Positions 8,972 to 18,336 of a stretch of DNA of 64,000 nt are shown piece after piece. Source of the stretch: JBAIYU01 sp036763085. Its GTDB lineage: Bacteria > Bacillota > Negativicutes > DSM-1736 > Dendrosporobacteraceae. Every line of letters starts with the position of its first letter. Position 1 is the stretch's first letter. Below the pieces are notes generated by a model, which made no database searches, was not told the DNA's origin, and worked only from the letters and a program-made list of their open reading frames with translations. The stretch covers positions 744,001-808,000 of the forward strand of contig NZ_JBAIYU010000010.1 in assembly GCF_036763085.1 (NCBI RefSeq), written 5' to 3'. The position numbers were made by a program, and so were the translations under genes.

Positions 8972-10564
8972 TTACCGATCACAACATGAATAGCAGAGCT
9001 CAAAACTTTTATTTATGAGCGGAAAGTCAGGTACAATGTTTCCCGGTACTGCAAGAGGAACAGCTGGCCAATTACTGTAAGCTGCAGATCGCACGCGATA
9101 CCTATATATCGTTTGGTTAGGACCCACCATCAGCCAATGACAAATTTCACCTCGAGGCGATTCAACCCACCCCATTGCTGTAGTATAGGGTTCGATTTCA
9201 GTTACTTCTGTCACAACCGGCCCTGGCACTATGTCCTCGAGTATTTGATGGATTAGTCTAAGTGATTCTCTAACTTCATCAGCTCGAACTTTAAACCTGC
9301 AAAGCACATCGCCTTCAGTATATATCGGAACATCAAATTTTAATAACCCATATGCCGCATACGACTTGTCTCGCCGAATATCGATATTACGCCCGGACGC
9401 CCGGGCGGCAACTCCGACAACCTCTAAATCATTTGCCTGGCCAAGACTCAATATTCCAGTAGAGGTCATTCTATCGAGAGCTACTTCATGCGATAATACA
9501 ATATCGATAAATTCTTCAAAATCTGCTTCTAATTTAGTTATTACTTCTGAAATTGTAATAATTTCTTTATTGCTAATATCTAACCGCAAGCCGCCTAAAG
9601 TAACAACGCCACGCAAATAACGATGCCCAGTCAGATTTTCATTAAGCTGCAAAAGCTGTTCTTTAATGCGCGAACCTTGGCTGATACCAACAGCCAGACC
9701 AAAACCAGCACATAAATTACCTAGATCACCAATGTGATTATACAATCGCTCTAATTCTAAAAAGAGTGTTCTAAGGTACATTGCTCTTGCCGGAATAGTT
9801 ACTTGAGCAGCCGTTTCTACTGCTTGGGCAAATGCAACAGCGTGAGACAAAGCGCATACTCCGCAAATACGCTCAGCTGTGAATAAAGCTTTTTTGAGCG
9901 AAACGCCTTCAGTCGCTTTTTCAATACCGCGATGGGTATAAAAAAGTTTAGCATCAAGATGTAAAACAGTATCACCAACCGACCCGAAGCGGAAATGTCC
10001 AGGTTCAATTATACCTGCATGTATTGGCCCCACTGGTATTTGAGTTACGTCTCGCCCCGTATACTCCATAAAGGAATCACGGTCTGGCTGACGTGCTATA
10101 TCAGAATTGCCACTGTAATCTTTTCTCAATGGATACTGATCTTCCGGCCAATCACCATGTAAGATCAGCGGACGCCTGTCCGGGTGTCCTAATGCTCTTA
10201 ACCCAAATAAATCGGCAACCTCGCGCTCATACCAATTGGCTGACGGTACTCGAACAGCAATAGAAGGAAACACAGGATCAGCTTCTTCGATTAGGGCTTT
10301 CACCGTTATAAAATGACCTATCTTATCAAAGCAAAAAACATAATACAAAGCAAAATGACCTATTATTGGACGCTCGTCGTTTCCCACCATCGTAAACAGT
10401 CGTCCGCCTTTTTCTAGCGAGAGAAGACTGCATACTTCTGGAAGGTTTTCTTTGGCTACCGTGATTTCCGTCTCATTTTGTCTTACTGTTTTACTTGACT
10501 GCACATTTTTTCCTAAAGAATGAATCAGGCGCTGCACCGCCTGTTTTTTACTAAGATGAATCAT
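8972..10564 (-). CDS. hyfG: group 4 [NiFe] hydrogenase large subunit, NuoC-NuoD fusion (HyfG/HycE type)
   Basis: A 530-residue catalytic subunit. Residues 1 to about 150 resemble NuoC; the rest is the NuoD/hydrogenase large-subunit fold. The first nickel motif ERICGVC is near residue 230 and is intact. The second nickel motif is the C-terminus itself: Cys524-Tyr-Ser-Cys527-Cys-Asp-Arg, then stop. Most related HycE proteins extend past this point with a tail cut by a maturation protease; none exists here. The usual Asp-Pro before the first cysteine is Glu-Leu. The ATG overlaps the hyfF stop (ATGA). The metal-binding cysteines indicate a true hydrogenase, not a complex I subunit. Confidence 0.93.
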   Translation of the reverse strand: MIHLSKKQAVQRLIHSLGKNVQSSKTVRQNETEITVAKENLPEVCSLLSLEKGGRLFTMVGNDERPIIGHFALYYVFCFDKIGHFITVKALIEEADPVFPSIAVRVPSANWYEREVADLFGLRALGHPDRRPLILHGDWPEDQYPLRKDYSGNSDIARQPDRDSFMEYTGRDVTQIPVGPIHAGIIEPGHFRFGSVGDTVLHLDAKLFYTHRGIEKATEGVSLKKALFTAERICGVCALSHAVAFAQAVETAAQVTIPARAMYLRTLFLELERLYNHIGDLGNLCAGFGLAVGISQGSRIKEQLLQLNENLTGHRYLRGVVTLGGLRLDISNKEIITISEVITKLEADFEEFIDIVLSHEVALDRMTSTGILSLGQANDLEVVGVAARASGRNIDIRRDKSYAAYGLLKFDVPIYTEGDVLCRFKVRADEVRESLRLIHQILEDIVPGPVVTEVTEIEPYTTAMGWVESPRGEICHWLMVGPNQTIYRYRVRSAAYSNWPAVPLAVPGNIVPDFPLINKSFELCYSCCDR

Positions 10565-12033
10565 CTAACTCCCCCCTGTAGAACAGTGGAAACCTTATAG
10601 ATTGTGTTATCCAGCAGCGGTGGAACGTACCAGCCGCAAATCACAACCAATATCAACGGAATAATCAATGCTACGGTCGACCAATTGCTTGTTTCTATTC
10701 TCTCAACTTTATTTCCCGATTCACCAAACACCATCTTAATTATATAGTGCATCATACCGGCAAATATAATTGTAATCAACACAATCAAAATAACTGACAC
10801 AATTGTCTGATTCGATTTGAAGCCTGCCATCATAATAGTAATTTCACTCAGAAAAATGTTAAATGGCGGCGCACCGGTTATAGCGAAGGCTGCAATCAAA
10901 AATATTGTTCCGGTCACCGGCATTGACTTAAGAATACCGGTTATTCTTCCCATTTGCTTGGTATGATACTTTTGGCATATTGTTCCTGCGGCAAAAAATA
11001 GCAGTGACTTGGCCATCGAGTGATTGAACATATGCAGAAATGCTCCATATAGCCCCAGAGTCCCGCCAATACCTACACTTAGAGTAATAATCCCCATATG
11101 TTCAACACTTGAATAAGCTAGCATTCTTTTTAGATCATGCTGAATCATAATAAACGGAACAGTTATAGCTATTGAAAACAGCCCAAAGAATATTAGATAT
11201 TGTGCTGCCTCGCCATTAAGCGTCGTATTAGCAATCGCATACACCCTAAACAGACCATAAAGAGCTGTATTCAGCAAAACACCTGACAATACTGCACTGA
11301 TCGGGGTGGGTGCTTGGCTATGTGCGTCCGGCAGCCAAAAATGCATCGGCGCCAAACCTGCTTTTGTCCCAAAGCCAATCAGGATAAATATAAAACCAAT
11401 CTTTATCCATGAAGGATTGAGAAATTTCGCGGCAGCTAATAATTCCGTCCAATTCAACGCGGCATGCTGCTGCCCTAGCGTCTGAATGCCAGACAAGTAT
11501 ACAAAAATAATACCCAATAGGGCGAAAGCAATGCCAACGCTGCCCATAATCAGATACTTCCACGCTGCTTCCAAAGCATTGTTTTTACCATAAAAGGCTA
11601 CTAATAGTGCCGACACTAATGTTGTAAGTTCTATACCGACCCATAACAACCCTAAACTATTAACGGCACTAACGGTTAACATTGTAAAGATAAATAAGTG
11701 GTAAAAAAGATAATAAAATCTAAGCTGGGAAAAACTTATCTCCCCTTCTGCTAATTCATGACGCATATATCCAATGGAATATAGTGAGGCGGCAAAACCG
11801 ATTAATGCAATCAAGAAAATGTTAAAAGCGCTTAACGCGTCAATATATATAATATCGTGCCAACCATTTATTGCTCCTCCGTAATAGACAGCAGAGGCAA
11901 TCTTACCGGCAGCTGCAAGTGTTGCCAAGGCACCTACTGCCTGCAGTTTTTCGGTAAACCGCTGGCTCTGAGCAACCCAGGCGAACAGTCCTGTTATAAG
12001 TGGTGCTAAGAATAGTACCGCAACCAAAACCAT
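10561..12033 (-). CDS. hyfF: hydrogenase membrane subunit, proton-translocating (HyfF/NuoN-like)
   Basis: A 490-residue polytopic protein of the proton-conducting membrane transporter family (NuoL/M/N, Mrp). About 14 hydrophobic segments can be seen. Family marks include GFGTKAGLAPMHFWLPDAHS near the middle, with a lysine in the central helix, and a histidine-containing helix after it. It is thought to couple hydrogen evolution to ion transport. It overlaps hyfG by four bases and follows hyfE after a 4-base gap, so it is tightly coupled in translation. Confidence 0.9.
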   Translation of the reverse strand: MVLVAVLFLAPLITGLFAWVAQSQRFTEKLQAVGALATLAAAGKIASAVYYGGAINGWHDIIYIDALSAFNIFLIALIGFAASLYSIGYMRHELAEGEISFSQLRFYYLFYHLFIFTMLTVSAVNSLGLLWVGIELTTLVSALLVAFYGKNNALEAAWKYLIMGSVGIAFALLGIIFVYLSGIQTLGQQHAALNWTELLAAAKFLNPSWIKIGFIFILIGFGTKAGLAPMHFWLPDAHSQAPTPISAVLSGVLLNTALYGLFRVYAIANTTLNGEAAQYLIFFGLFSIAITVPFIMIQHDLKRMLAYSSVEHMGIITLSVGIGGTLGLYGAFLHMFNHSMAKSLLFFAAGTICQKYHTKQMGRITGILKSMPVTGTIFLIAAFAITGAPPFNIFLSEITIMMAGFKSNQTIVSVILIVLITIIFAGMMHYIIKMVFGESGNKVERIETSNWSTVALIIPLILVVICGWYVPPLLDNTIYKVSTVLQGGVR

Positions 12034-12037
12034 GCAA

Positions 12038-12673
12038 TTACCCCCTCAAATTCTGCATCTTATCCGTGTTTAGACTGTCAAAGGACGAGTGAATTCTAAA
12101 CGCCAAGACAGCAATAACAACTGCTGATACCAAGAGATCAAAAAGAATACCTAATTCAACAACTAACGGCATTCCATAAGTAACTGATTCGGTAATTAGA
12201 AATATTCCATTCTCAATTACTATTAATCCAATAGCCTGCATAATAGCCTTTTTGTGTTCGATCATTGTGAAAGTACCAAGGAAAATTAGTATTATTGATG
12301 AAGCGATATAATGTTCTCCATGCTGCGTGCCTGGCAGCCGCAAGTCTGTCGCTACATAGTAGCCGGCAGCCATTAAAAGTATTGCCAGCAGCAAGGAAAC
12401 ATGGGGTGAAGACAGTCGTTCAACAGCTTGCTTATCATTAGTTCTATTGATTGTGTAATACAGTATTGAAGGTATTAAGATAGTCTTGATGGCAAACGTT
12501 AACGCTGCAGCCACCAATAAATGTTCTATACCTGTTTTATACCACATTATTGCAGCTACAAGTGCCAGGAGCGCTGACTGAAAGGCTATGATTCCCACCG
12601 CATCAGTGATTTTACGAATTTTGAACAGCCATAAAGTACTGAACAACAGCCCTGCCGAAACAAGTGCATCCAT
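12038..12673 (-). CDS. hyfE: hydrogenase membrane subunit HyfE-like
   Basis: A 211-residue membrane protein with about six to seven hydrophobic helices. Its length and its place between HyfC-like and HyfF-like genes match HyfE of hydrogenase 4, which in its C-terminal part resembles NuoK. The sequence TMIEHKKAIMQAIGLIVIENG fits the conserved NuoK-like helix with a buried glutamate. It probably forms part of the ion path beside the antiporter-like subunits. Confidence 0.85.
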   Translation of the reverse strand: MDALVSAGLLFSTLWLFKIRKITDAVGIIAFQSALLALVAAIMWYKTGIEHLLVAAALTFAIKTILIPSILYYTINRTNDKQAVERLSSPHVSLLLAILLMAAGYYVATDLRLPGTQHGEHYIASSIILIFLGTFTMIEHKKAIMQAIGLIVIENGIFLITESVTYGMPLVVELGILFDLLVSAVVIAVLAFRIHSSFDSLNTDKMQNLRG

Positions 12674-12717
12674 ATATTAAAAATCCCTCACTTTAATTGA
12701 TTTGCTTGAACCCCTAT

Positions 12718-13659
12718 TTACCTAACAACCCTGACTATTATAGCCAGCAGTGATAAAGCCATCGAAGATGCTAATAGTTTAGGCACCTGAAACAAACGAA
12801 CTTTGGCATAGGCTGTTTCTATAAAAGCCAAAACAGTTCCTAACGACAACAATTTTAATAAGTAAGCACCTGCTGCATAGAACATCCCTGTCAAGGTTGG
12901 CGTTGTTGCTATTCCCCAAGGAAAAAACAGATCAATAAAAAGCGTTAATATCAAGAGCTGTTTTATATAAGAAGCCCATACCATGAGCCCGAGATAGCGA
13001 CCGGAATACTCAAGAAGCATTCCCTCATGGATCATGGTAAGTTCTAAGTGCGTATCAGGATTGTCTACCGGTATCCGGCCAGTTTCAGTAATAACTACAA
13101 TAAGCATGGCTAGAAAAGCTAAGCCGTAAGCAGGATCTAAAAAGTTTAAATGCCCCTCAGCCACCTGAGTTATTACCTGACCTAATTTTGTTGTTCCTCC
13201 CTCTAGCAAAACAGCCACTACAGCTAAAAAAAGAGCCGGCTCAGCTATCGCCGATAATGCCATATCACGACTTGAACCCATTCCACCAAAGGAGCTGCCC
13301 GCATCTAAAGCACTAAGCGCCGTAAAGAACCGAGCAAGAGCAAACAAGTAAATAATAACTATAATATCTCCAACAACACCAAGAGGAGCTTCGTTCCAAA
13401 TTGTCGGTACAAATAGCCCAGCGGCAATAATTACCGTAAATGTTAAGTAAGGGGTGCTAGTCGTAAGCCAAGAGGCGTGATTTGATACAACTGCATCTTT
13501 TTTTAAGTATTTTATAATGTCATAATAGGGCTGAAAAATTCCTGGGCCTACTCGGTTTTGCAGCCGAGCTTTGACTTTCTTTACAAAGCCTTGAACCAGT
13601 GGTGCTAACATAATTAAAAGTATAACTTGTAATACTCCCCAGAGCATTTGCTCAAACAT
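12718..13659 (-). CDS. hyfC: hydrogenase membrane anchor subunit (HyfC/HycD/NuoH-like)
   Basis: A 313-residue NuoH/HycD homologue that anchors the hydrophilic hydrogenase module to the membrane. Recognisable parts are RLQNRVGPGIFQPYYDIIK near residue 35 and ETGRIPVDNPDTHLELTMIHE near 190, both signatures of this family. A TTG seven codons upstream is possible, but AAGGTAGG just before the ATG at 13659 decides the start. With this start the gene no longer overlaps hyfB. Confidence 0.93.
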   Translation of the reverse strand: MFEQMLWGVLQVILLIMLAPLVQGFVKKVKARLQNRVGPGIFQPYYDIIKYLKKDAVVSNHASWLTTSTPYLTFTVIIAAGLFVPTIWNEAPLGVVGDIIVIIYLFALARFFTALSALDAGSSFGGMGSSRDMALSAIAEPALFLAVVAVLLEGGTTKLGQVITQVAEGHLNFLDPAYGLAFLAMLIVVITETGRIPVDNPDTHLELTMIHEGMLLEYSGRYLGLMVWASYIKQLLILTLFIDLFFPWGIATTPTLTGMFYAAGAYLLKLLSLGTVLAFIETAYAKVRLFQVPKLLASSMALSLLAIIVRVVR

Positions 13660-13667
13660 ACCTGCAC

Positions 13668-15689
13668 CTACCTTGTACAAATTAATGCTAAAACTAAAGC
13701 GCCTACCATATAGGCTAGATAATTCTGTAAGTTCCCATTTTGGATATTCTTAATATATTGCGATAAGTGTACCAACATCGCTATAACAGGTTTATATAAT
13801 ACATTCTCAATATTTGCGCTGGAAGTAAATCTATGACTGATTCTTTTGGGATAATAATCATATTTACTTTGAATCTCTACCTGACGGTCAAACCTTATCA
13901 GCCTGTTAAATATTACGACCAGTGGGTTAGAGTATGACGTCCCAGTATAGGCCATATCGGAGGAAAGATTGGTGCCGCAATTCCAGGTTTCATCAATTAC
14001 GACATTACTCTTGCCAAACTTTAGCCTCATCACTATTAATACTAAAATTAATAGTGCAGCTACAGCAGCAAATATCACTGCCATAGATAGGGTTTCGGAA
14101 GTACCTGCAAATGGAATTGACAAAACCATCATTCCAGTAATTTCCTCAGATAAATACCTATTAGTTATGTTATTAATAAGCTTTAGTACAACCCCTGGCC
14201 ACAAGCCAAATAGTATAGTAGGTATAACCAGCAAACCTATACCAAGACGCATTGTAATAGGAACCTCTATTGCTTCTTCAGCCGCCTTAGTCCTAGGCAT
14301 AGCCAAAAAAGCCGTACCAAAATGTTTAACTACGCCGCCTGCTGCAAATGCGCCCGCCAAAGCTAACAAGGCGGCTGCAGTAACACCAGCTATTTTTAGC
14401 CATATATTATCTAAGTCAAAGGCTAAATGCAGCATAGACTGCAGCATAGACCATTCACTTACAAAGCCGCTAAACGGAGGCAAAGCTGCAAGTGACATGC
14501 CACCAACTAGAAAAAGTCCGGCTGTCCAAGGCATGCGATGAATAAGACCGCCAAGTTCATTTATGTCTTTTGTATGAGCAGCAAATAATACTGAACCAGC
14601 TCCCATAAATAATATGCCCTTAAATAAAGCATGGCTTAAAACGTGAAATAACGCAGCCGTTAAGGAAAGCGCTGCCAATAAAGGCTGGTCATTCGCCTGA
14701 AAGATGATAGAAGCTCCTACTCCGGCTAAAATAATTCCCATATTTTCAGTACTACTGAAAGCTAAAAATCGTTTTATATCGTTTTCAGTAATTGCCAGCA
14801 GAATTCCCCAAACTGCCGAAATCAGACCTAAAGCTAGCAATATTCCGCCCCACCAAGCCGGCCCCCCCCCGAGAAAATCAAATGTAACTCTTAGCAGACC
14901 GTATACGGCTGTTTTAATCATTACAGCTGACATCAAGGCCGATATATTGCTAGGCGCAACAGGATGGGCGCGAGGCAGCCAAATATGCAGCGGCATTATG
15001 CCAGCTTTTGCACCAAAGCCGATTAAACACATTAAAAATAGCACGCTCTTTATTGCCTCAGGTAAAAAAGGCAGCTGCTTCTTAAGCACAGCAAAATCAA
15101 AACTATTGCTATAAGTAAACATTAATAAAAACGATATGAGAATAAAGGCAGTTGCAATGTGTGTCATAACTAAATAAATATACCCCGCTGATCGCACTTG
15201 ACTCTTTTCGTGCTCAAACATAACCAGCAAAAATGAAACTAGTGACATGGTTTCCCAGGCAATTAGAAAAGCAAAAGTACTATCCACGGTTACTACTGCC
15301 ACCATTGATAGCACAAAGATATTCATCAAACCTCCTAAATAGGCGATGTTCTTTTTTGAATTGTATTTTGACACATAACCGATAGAATAGATAGCTGCCG
15401 CTGTAGTAATCAATGAGATCACCAAAAGGAAAAAAGCTGATAAATAATCTACTTTAAGTCGAAATTCAATTCCTGATACTATCTCCCAAAGCGGTAGTTC
15501 GATAACTTCTGCGGTTAACAGTACCCAAGCTGCAGCTAGAATTCCACAAAGACCTCCCATAAAAGCACAGCCGTGAGCCGCCCAATTTGCAGCCTTTTGA
15601 CTCTTAGCAGCCAAAAAAGGGACAATACTGCCTGCAATTAGGCATAACAAACCCGTTTTCAATAACACAGCTAAATCAACTGCTGCCAT
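13668..15689 (-). CDS. hyfB: hydrogenase membrane subunit, antiporter-like (HyfB/HycC/NuoL type)
   Basis: A 673-residue polytopic protein, first gene of the hydrogenase operon. The central proton-channel motif GFGAKAGIMPLHIWLPRAHP is present, as is the cytoplasmic C-terminal stretch with WNCG that is typical of HycC/HyfB. It has the length of HyfB (about 670). A run of nine G residues on the coding strand (14862-14870) encodes Gly-Gly-Gly and could slip. The ATG follows GGAGG at the usual spacing. No HyfD is present, so the complex has only two antiporter-like subunits. Confidence 0.93.
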   Translation of the reverse strand: MAAVDLAVLLKTGLLCLIAGSIVPFLAAKSQKAANWAAHGCAFMGGLCGILAAAWVLLTAEVIELPLWEIVSGIEFRLKVDYLSAFFLLVISLITTAAAIYSIGYVSKYNSKKNIAYLGGLMNIFVLSMVAVVTVDSTFAFLIAWETMSLVSFLLVMFEHEKSQVRSAGYIYLVMTHIATAFILISFLLMFTYSNSFDFAVLKKQLPFLPEAIKSVLFLMCLIGFGAKAGIMPLHIWLPRAHPVAPSNISALMSAVMIKTAVYGLLRVTFDFLGGGPAWWGGILLALGLISAVWGILLAITENDIKRFLAFSSTENMGIILAGVGASIIFQANDQPLLAALSLTAALFHVLSHALFKGILFMGAGSVLFAAHTKDINELGGLIHRMPWTAGLFLVGGMSLAALPPFSGFVSEWSMLQSMLHLAFDLDNIWLKIAGVTAAALLALAGAFAAGGVVKHFGTAFLAMPRTKAAEEAIEVPITMRLGIGLLVIPTILFGLWPGVVLKLINNITNRYLSEEITGMMVLSIPFAGTSETLSMAVIFAAVAALLILVLIVMRLKFGKSNVVIDETWNCGTNLSSDMAYTGTSYSNPLVVIFNRLIRFDRQVEIQSKYDYYPKRISHRFTSSANIENVLYKPVIAMLVHLSQYIKNIQNGNLQNYLAYMVGALVLALICTR

Positions 15690-15732
15690 ACAAGACCTCC
15701 AAATATAATATTACTGAATATCTGATTATTTA

Positions 15733-15761
15733 AATATACTAATATACTATGTGTTTTGCAA
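15733..15761 (-). promoter_or_regulatory. promoter of the hydrogenase operon
   Basis: On the minus strand TTGCAA (15756-15761) and TATATT (15733-15738) are separated by 17 bp, 44 bases before the hyfB ATG. The sequence between here and the upstream terminator (15762-15890) shows no gene. Confidence 0.5.
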
Positions 15762-15890
15762 AGCTGAAATTACCCTAAAAAACTAGGACAACGCTTATTT
15801 ATGTTACAAAAATCAGTTATCATCATCCTATCTCATTTTTTTGCCAATTCTGTCAATTTATCATTATTCAATTTTTACCTAGATTGAAAA

Positions 15891-15922
15891 TAAAAAAAGT
15901 ACAGGCTTTTTAAGCCTGTACT
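15891..15922 (-). terminator. terminator of ilvBN
   Basis: AGTACAGGCTT (15898-15908) pairs perfectly with AAGCCTGTACT (15912-15922) around a 3-base loop, and a run of seven T follows on the minus strand. It lies past the ilvN stop and past the repeat element at 15947. Confidence 0.9.
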
Positions 15923-15946
15923 TCAGTCTCTTTTTTACCTTTACCT

Positions 15947-16068
15947 AGGCTGCCCTAGAAGGTTCAGTTGCTAGGCGCACTGCAAAACCCAGCAGCGCCG
16001 CGTACTGCGGTCGTACGAAGCAATGGGTTTGAGGTTGAGCGACGCAAATGAGCCTTGTAGGGCAGCCT
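15947..16068. repeat. dispersed palindromic repeat, family A copy 1
   Basis: A 122-base element with inverted ends (AGGCTGCCCTA / TAGGGCAGCCT, 11 bp) and an inner hairpin CCGC-N5-GCGG. A close copy lies at 18527-18644, differing mostly by scattered substitutions and small indels. It sits between the ilvN stop (8 bases away) and the ilvBN terminator, so it is transcribed as part of the 3' end. No coding potential is seen. It is either a non-autonomous repeat family or a structured RNA element. Confidence 0.85.
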
Positions 16069-16076
16069 CTAGATGT

Positions 16077-16574
16077 TTACATATCTTTAGCTGGTATCGG
16101 TCCGCGAGAAAGAGCAATCTTTCCTGTGCGAGCGATCTCAATTATTTCATAGTCCCTTAACACTTCGCATATGGCGTCTATCTTAGTCTGCTCACCAGCC
16201 AATTCAATAACCATAGTTTCGCGGTTAACGTCAACAATCTTCGCCCTGAAAATATCAACAATATTGACGATGTCCGAACGAGTCATTGGATTTGCTCTGA
16301 CTTTAATAAGTACTAATTCACGATTGATAGGATCCACATGTGTCAAATTAATAATTTTTATAACATCAATAAGTTTTGACAGCTGGTTTACCACTTGTTC
16401 CAATTCTATCTCATCATCTACTTCTACATCAATCGTAATTCTGGTAGTATCAGGCTCCTCGGAATGACCAGCAGCAATACTCTCAATATTAAACGCCCGA
16501 CGGCTTATAAGCCCCGATATATGCGTAAGCACACCAGGTCTGTTTTCAACCAGGACGGCCAATGTATATTTCAT
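16077..16574 (-). CDS. ilvN: acetolactate synthase small (regulatory) subunit
   Basis: A 165-residue IlvN/IlvH protein. The N-terminal ACT domain starts VENRPGVLTHISGLISRRAF, the valine-binding region of the family, and a second ACT-like domain follows from about residue 85. It binds the catalytic subunit and gives feedback control by valine. It begins three bases after the ilvB stop. Its length matches the usual 160-170 residues. Confidence 0.96.
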   Translation of the reverse strand: MKYTLAVLVENRPGVLTHISGLISRRAFNIESIAAGHSEEPDTTRITIDVEVDDEIELEQVVNQLSKLIDVIKIINLTHVDPINRELVLIKVRANPMTRSDIVNIVDIFRAKIVDVNRETMVIELAGEQTKIDAICEVLRDYEIIEIARTGKIALSRGPIPAKDM

Positions 16575-16577
16575 TTG

Positions 16578-18269
16578 TTACCCTCCAAGAATCATTTGAT
16601 CTAAGCGGCCCCCGACGGGAACCATTGGCAATACATCTTCAACTTCAGGCAGCTGCACATCCACAAGCACCGGACCATCAGTATTGAGTGCCCGCTTAAG
16701 CGTTTCTTCCAGTTCTTCCGGCTTAGTTATCCTAAAGCCCGTTGCCCCCATTGCTTCCGCTAATCTCACCAAATCGGTCTTACCGCGTAATTTCGATTGC
16801 GAATACCGCTCACCATAAAACATCCGCTGCCATTGGGTTACCATACCCAGAACTTGATTGTTCATAACAATAGTTTTGACTGGGAATCCATTAGTAGCAG
16901 CTGTCGCAAATTCCTGACAGTTCATCATAATACTGCCGTCACCGCTTATTAGCACTACCGTCTCATCTGGCTTACCGACCTGAGCTCCTATAGCTGCTGG
17001 AAGGCCATATCCCATAGTACCAAGTCCACCAGAGGTCATCAGCGACCTTGGTGTACGGAATTTAAAAAACTGCGCAGTCCACATCTGATGCTGCCCAACA
17101 TCTGTTACTACTATAGTACCATCCTTAGTAAGTTTACTCAACGTTTCGATAACCTGCTGAGGCATGATAATATCTGAATTCTGATTATATGTTAGCGGCT
17201 TATTCTTTTTCCAACTTAGAACTTGTTCGACCCATGGTCCGATTTTTTTCTGGTATTCCGCTGTTTTAAGCTTAACGGCTTTTTGCCTTATTAGCGGTAG
17301 CGCCCACTTAAGATCGCCAACTACCCTTAAATCAACACGAACATTTTTATTTATTTCCGCTGGGTCTATATCAAGATGGATTATTTTTGCTTTAGGAGCA
17401 AACTCATTAACCACCCCAGTAACCCTATCATCAAATCTTACACCAATTCCAACAAGGACATCACATTCAGTTGTTGCCATATTTGCGGCATATGTGCCAT
17501 GCATACCAACCATACCAAGATGTTCAGAAGCATCGTCAGGTATACAGCCCAGTCCCATCAGACTGGATATTACAGGAATGCCAGTTGAGTTTATGAATTC
17601 CCTAAGTTCTGCAGCAGTATCAGAGATGTTTACGCCGCCGCCTATAAATACAAGCGGTTTACAGGCTTGCTTAAGCTGTTCAATAACTTGATCGATATCG
17701 GCTGGATCACCATTAACTGTGCCCTGGTAGCCCCTAAGGTGTACCGTATCAGGGTATTGAAAATCAAACACAGCATTAAAAACGTCCTTAGATATGTCCA
17801 CAACGACAGGGCCGGGACGACCTGTGCTGGCAATATGAAATGCTTCTTTTAATACACGTGGTAGTTCGTGTACCTTTTTAACAAGATAATTATGCTTAGT
17901 AATAGGGGTTGTTATTCCACAAATATCAGCTTCTTGAAACGAGTCTTTACCAATTAAAGAAACTCCGACCTGTCCGGTGATTGCTACGAGCGGAACTGAA
18001 TCCATATATGCGGTAGCAATACCAGTGATTAAATTTGTACCACCAGGACCTGATGTTGCGAAGCAAACGCCGACTTTACCCGTTGTCCGTGCATATCCAT
18101 CAGCAGCATGCACAGCCCCTTGCTCATGACCGGTCAGTACATGGGGAAAATTAGATTTATATAAGGCATCATAGAGCGTTAGCACCGCTCCGCCCGGATA
18201 GCCAAAAACTACTTCAACGCCTTCATTTTTCAGGCTTTCTATAACCGCTTGGGCACCATTCATTTCCAA
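16578..18269 (-). CDS. ilvB: acetolactate synthase large (catalytic) subunit
   Basis: A thiamine-diphosphate enzyme that condenses two pyruvates (or pyruvate and 2-oxobutanoate) in branched-chain amino acid synthesis. Its 563 residues match the family. The catalytic Glu lies in TGHEQGAVHAADGYAR near residue 50. The ThDP/Mg site GDGSIMMNCQEF is near 440, and the FAD-binding middle domain is intact. The start is TTG at 18267-18269, seven bases after AGGAGG; the in-frame ATG two codons on is too far from that site. Only a short leader precedes it, so no T-box attenuator can fit. Confidence 0.96.
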   Translation of the reverse strand: MEMNGAQAVIESLKNEGVEVVFGYPGGAVLTLYDALYKSNFPHVLTGHEQGAVHAADGYARTTGKVGVCFATSGPGGTNLITGIATAYMDSVPLVAITGQVGVSLIGKDSFQEADICGITTPITKHNYLVKKVHELPRVLKEAFHIASTGRPGPVVVDISKDVFNAVFDFQYPDTVHLRGYQGTVNGDPADIDQVIEQLKQACKPLVFIGGGVNISDTAAELREFINSTGIPVISSLMGLGCIPDDASEHLGMVGMHGTYAANMATTECDVLVGIGVRFDDRVTGVVNEFAPKAKIIHLDIDPAEINKNVRVDLRVVGDLKWALPLIRQKAVKLKTAEYQKKIGPWVEQVLSWKKNKPLTYNQNSDIIMPQQVIETLSKLTKDGTIVVTDVGQHQMWTAQFFKFRTPRSLMTSGGLGTMGYGLPAAIGAQVGKPDETVVLISGDGSIMMNCQEFATAATNGFPVKTIVMNNQVLGMVTQWQRMFYGERYSQSKLRGKTDLVRLAEAMGATGFRITKPEELEETLKRALNTDGPVLVDVQLPEVEDVLPMVPVGGRLDQMILGG

Positions 18270-18306
18270 AGTAAGTCCTCCTTTATGCCTTGGCCCTTTT
18301 CTCAGT

Positions 18307-18336
18307 ATTATAATATAAATTACCTGCGAATGTCAC
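18307..18336 (-). promoter_or_regulatory. promoter of ilvBN
   Basis: On the minus strand GTGACA (18331-18336) and a perfect TATAAT (18307-18312) are separated by 18 bp. Transcription would begin near 18300, giving a leader of about 30 bases. The sequence from 18337 to 18526 is AT-rich and shows no gene. Confidence 0.65.

Noticed and set aside
13969..14541. 190-codon open frame on the plus strand inside hyfB
   Set aside because: It is antisense to a well-supported membrane gene with family motifs, has no convincing ribosome-binding site, and its composition reflects the complement of hydrophobic codons.
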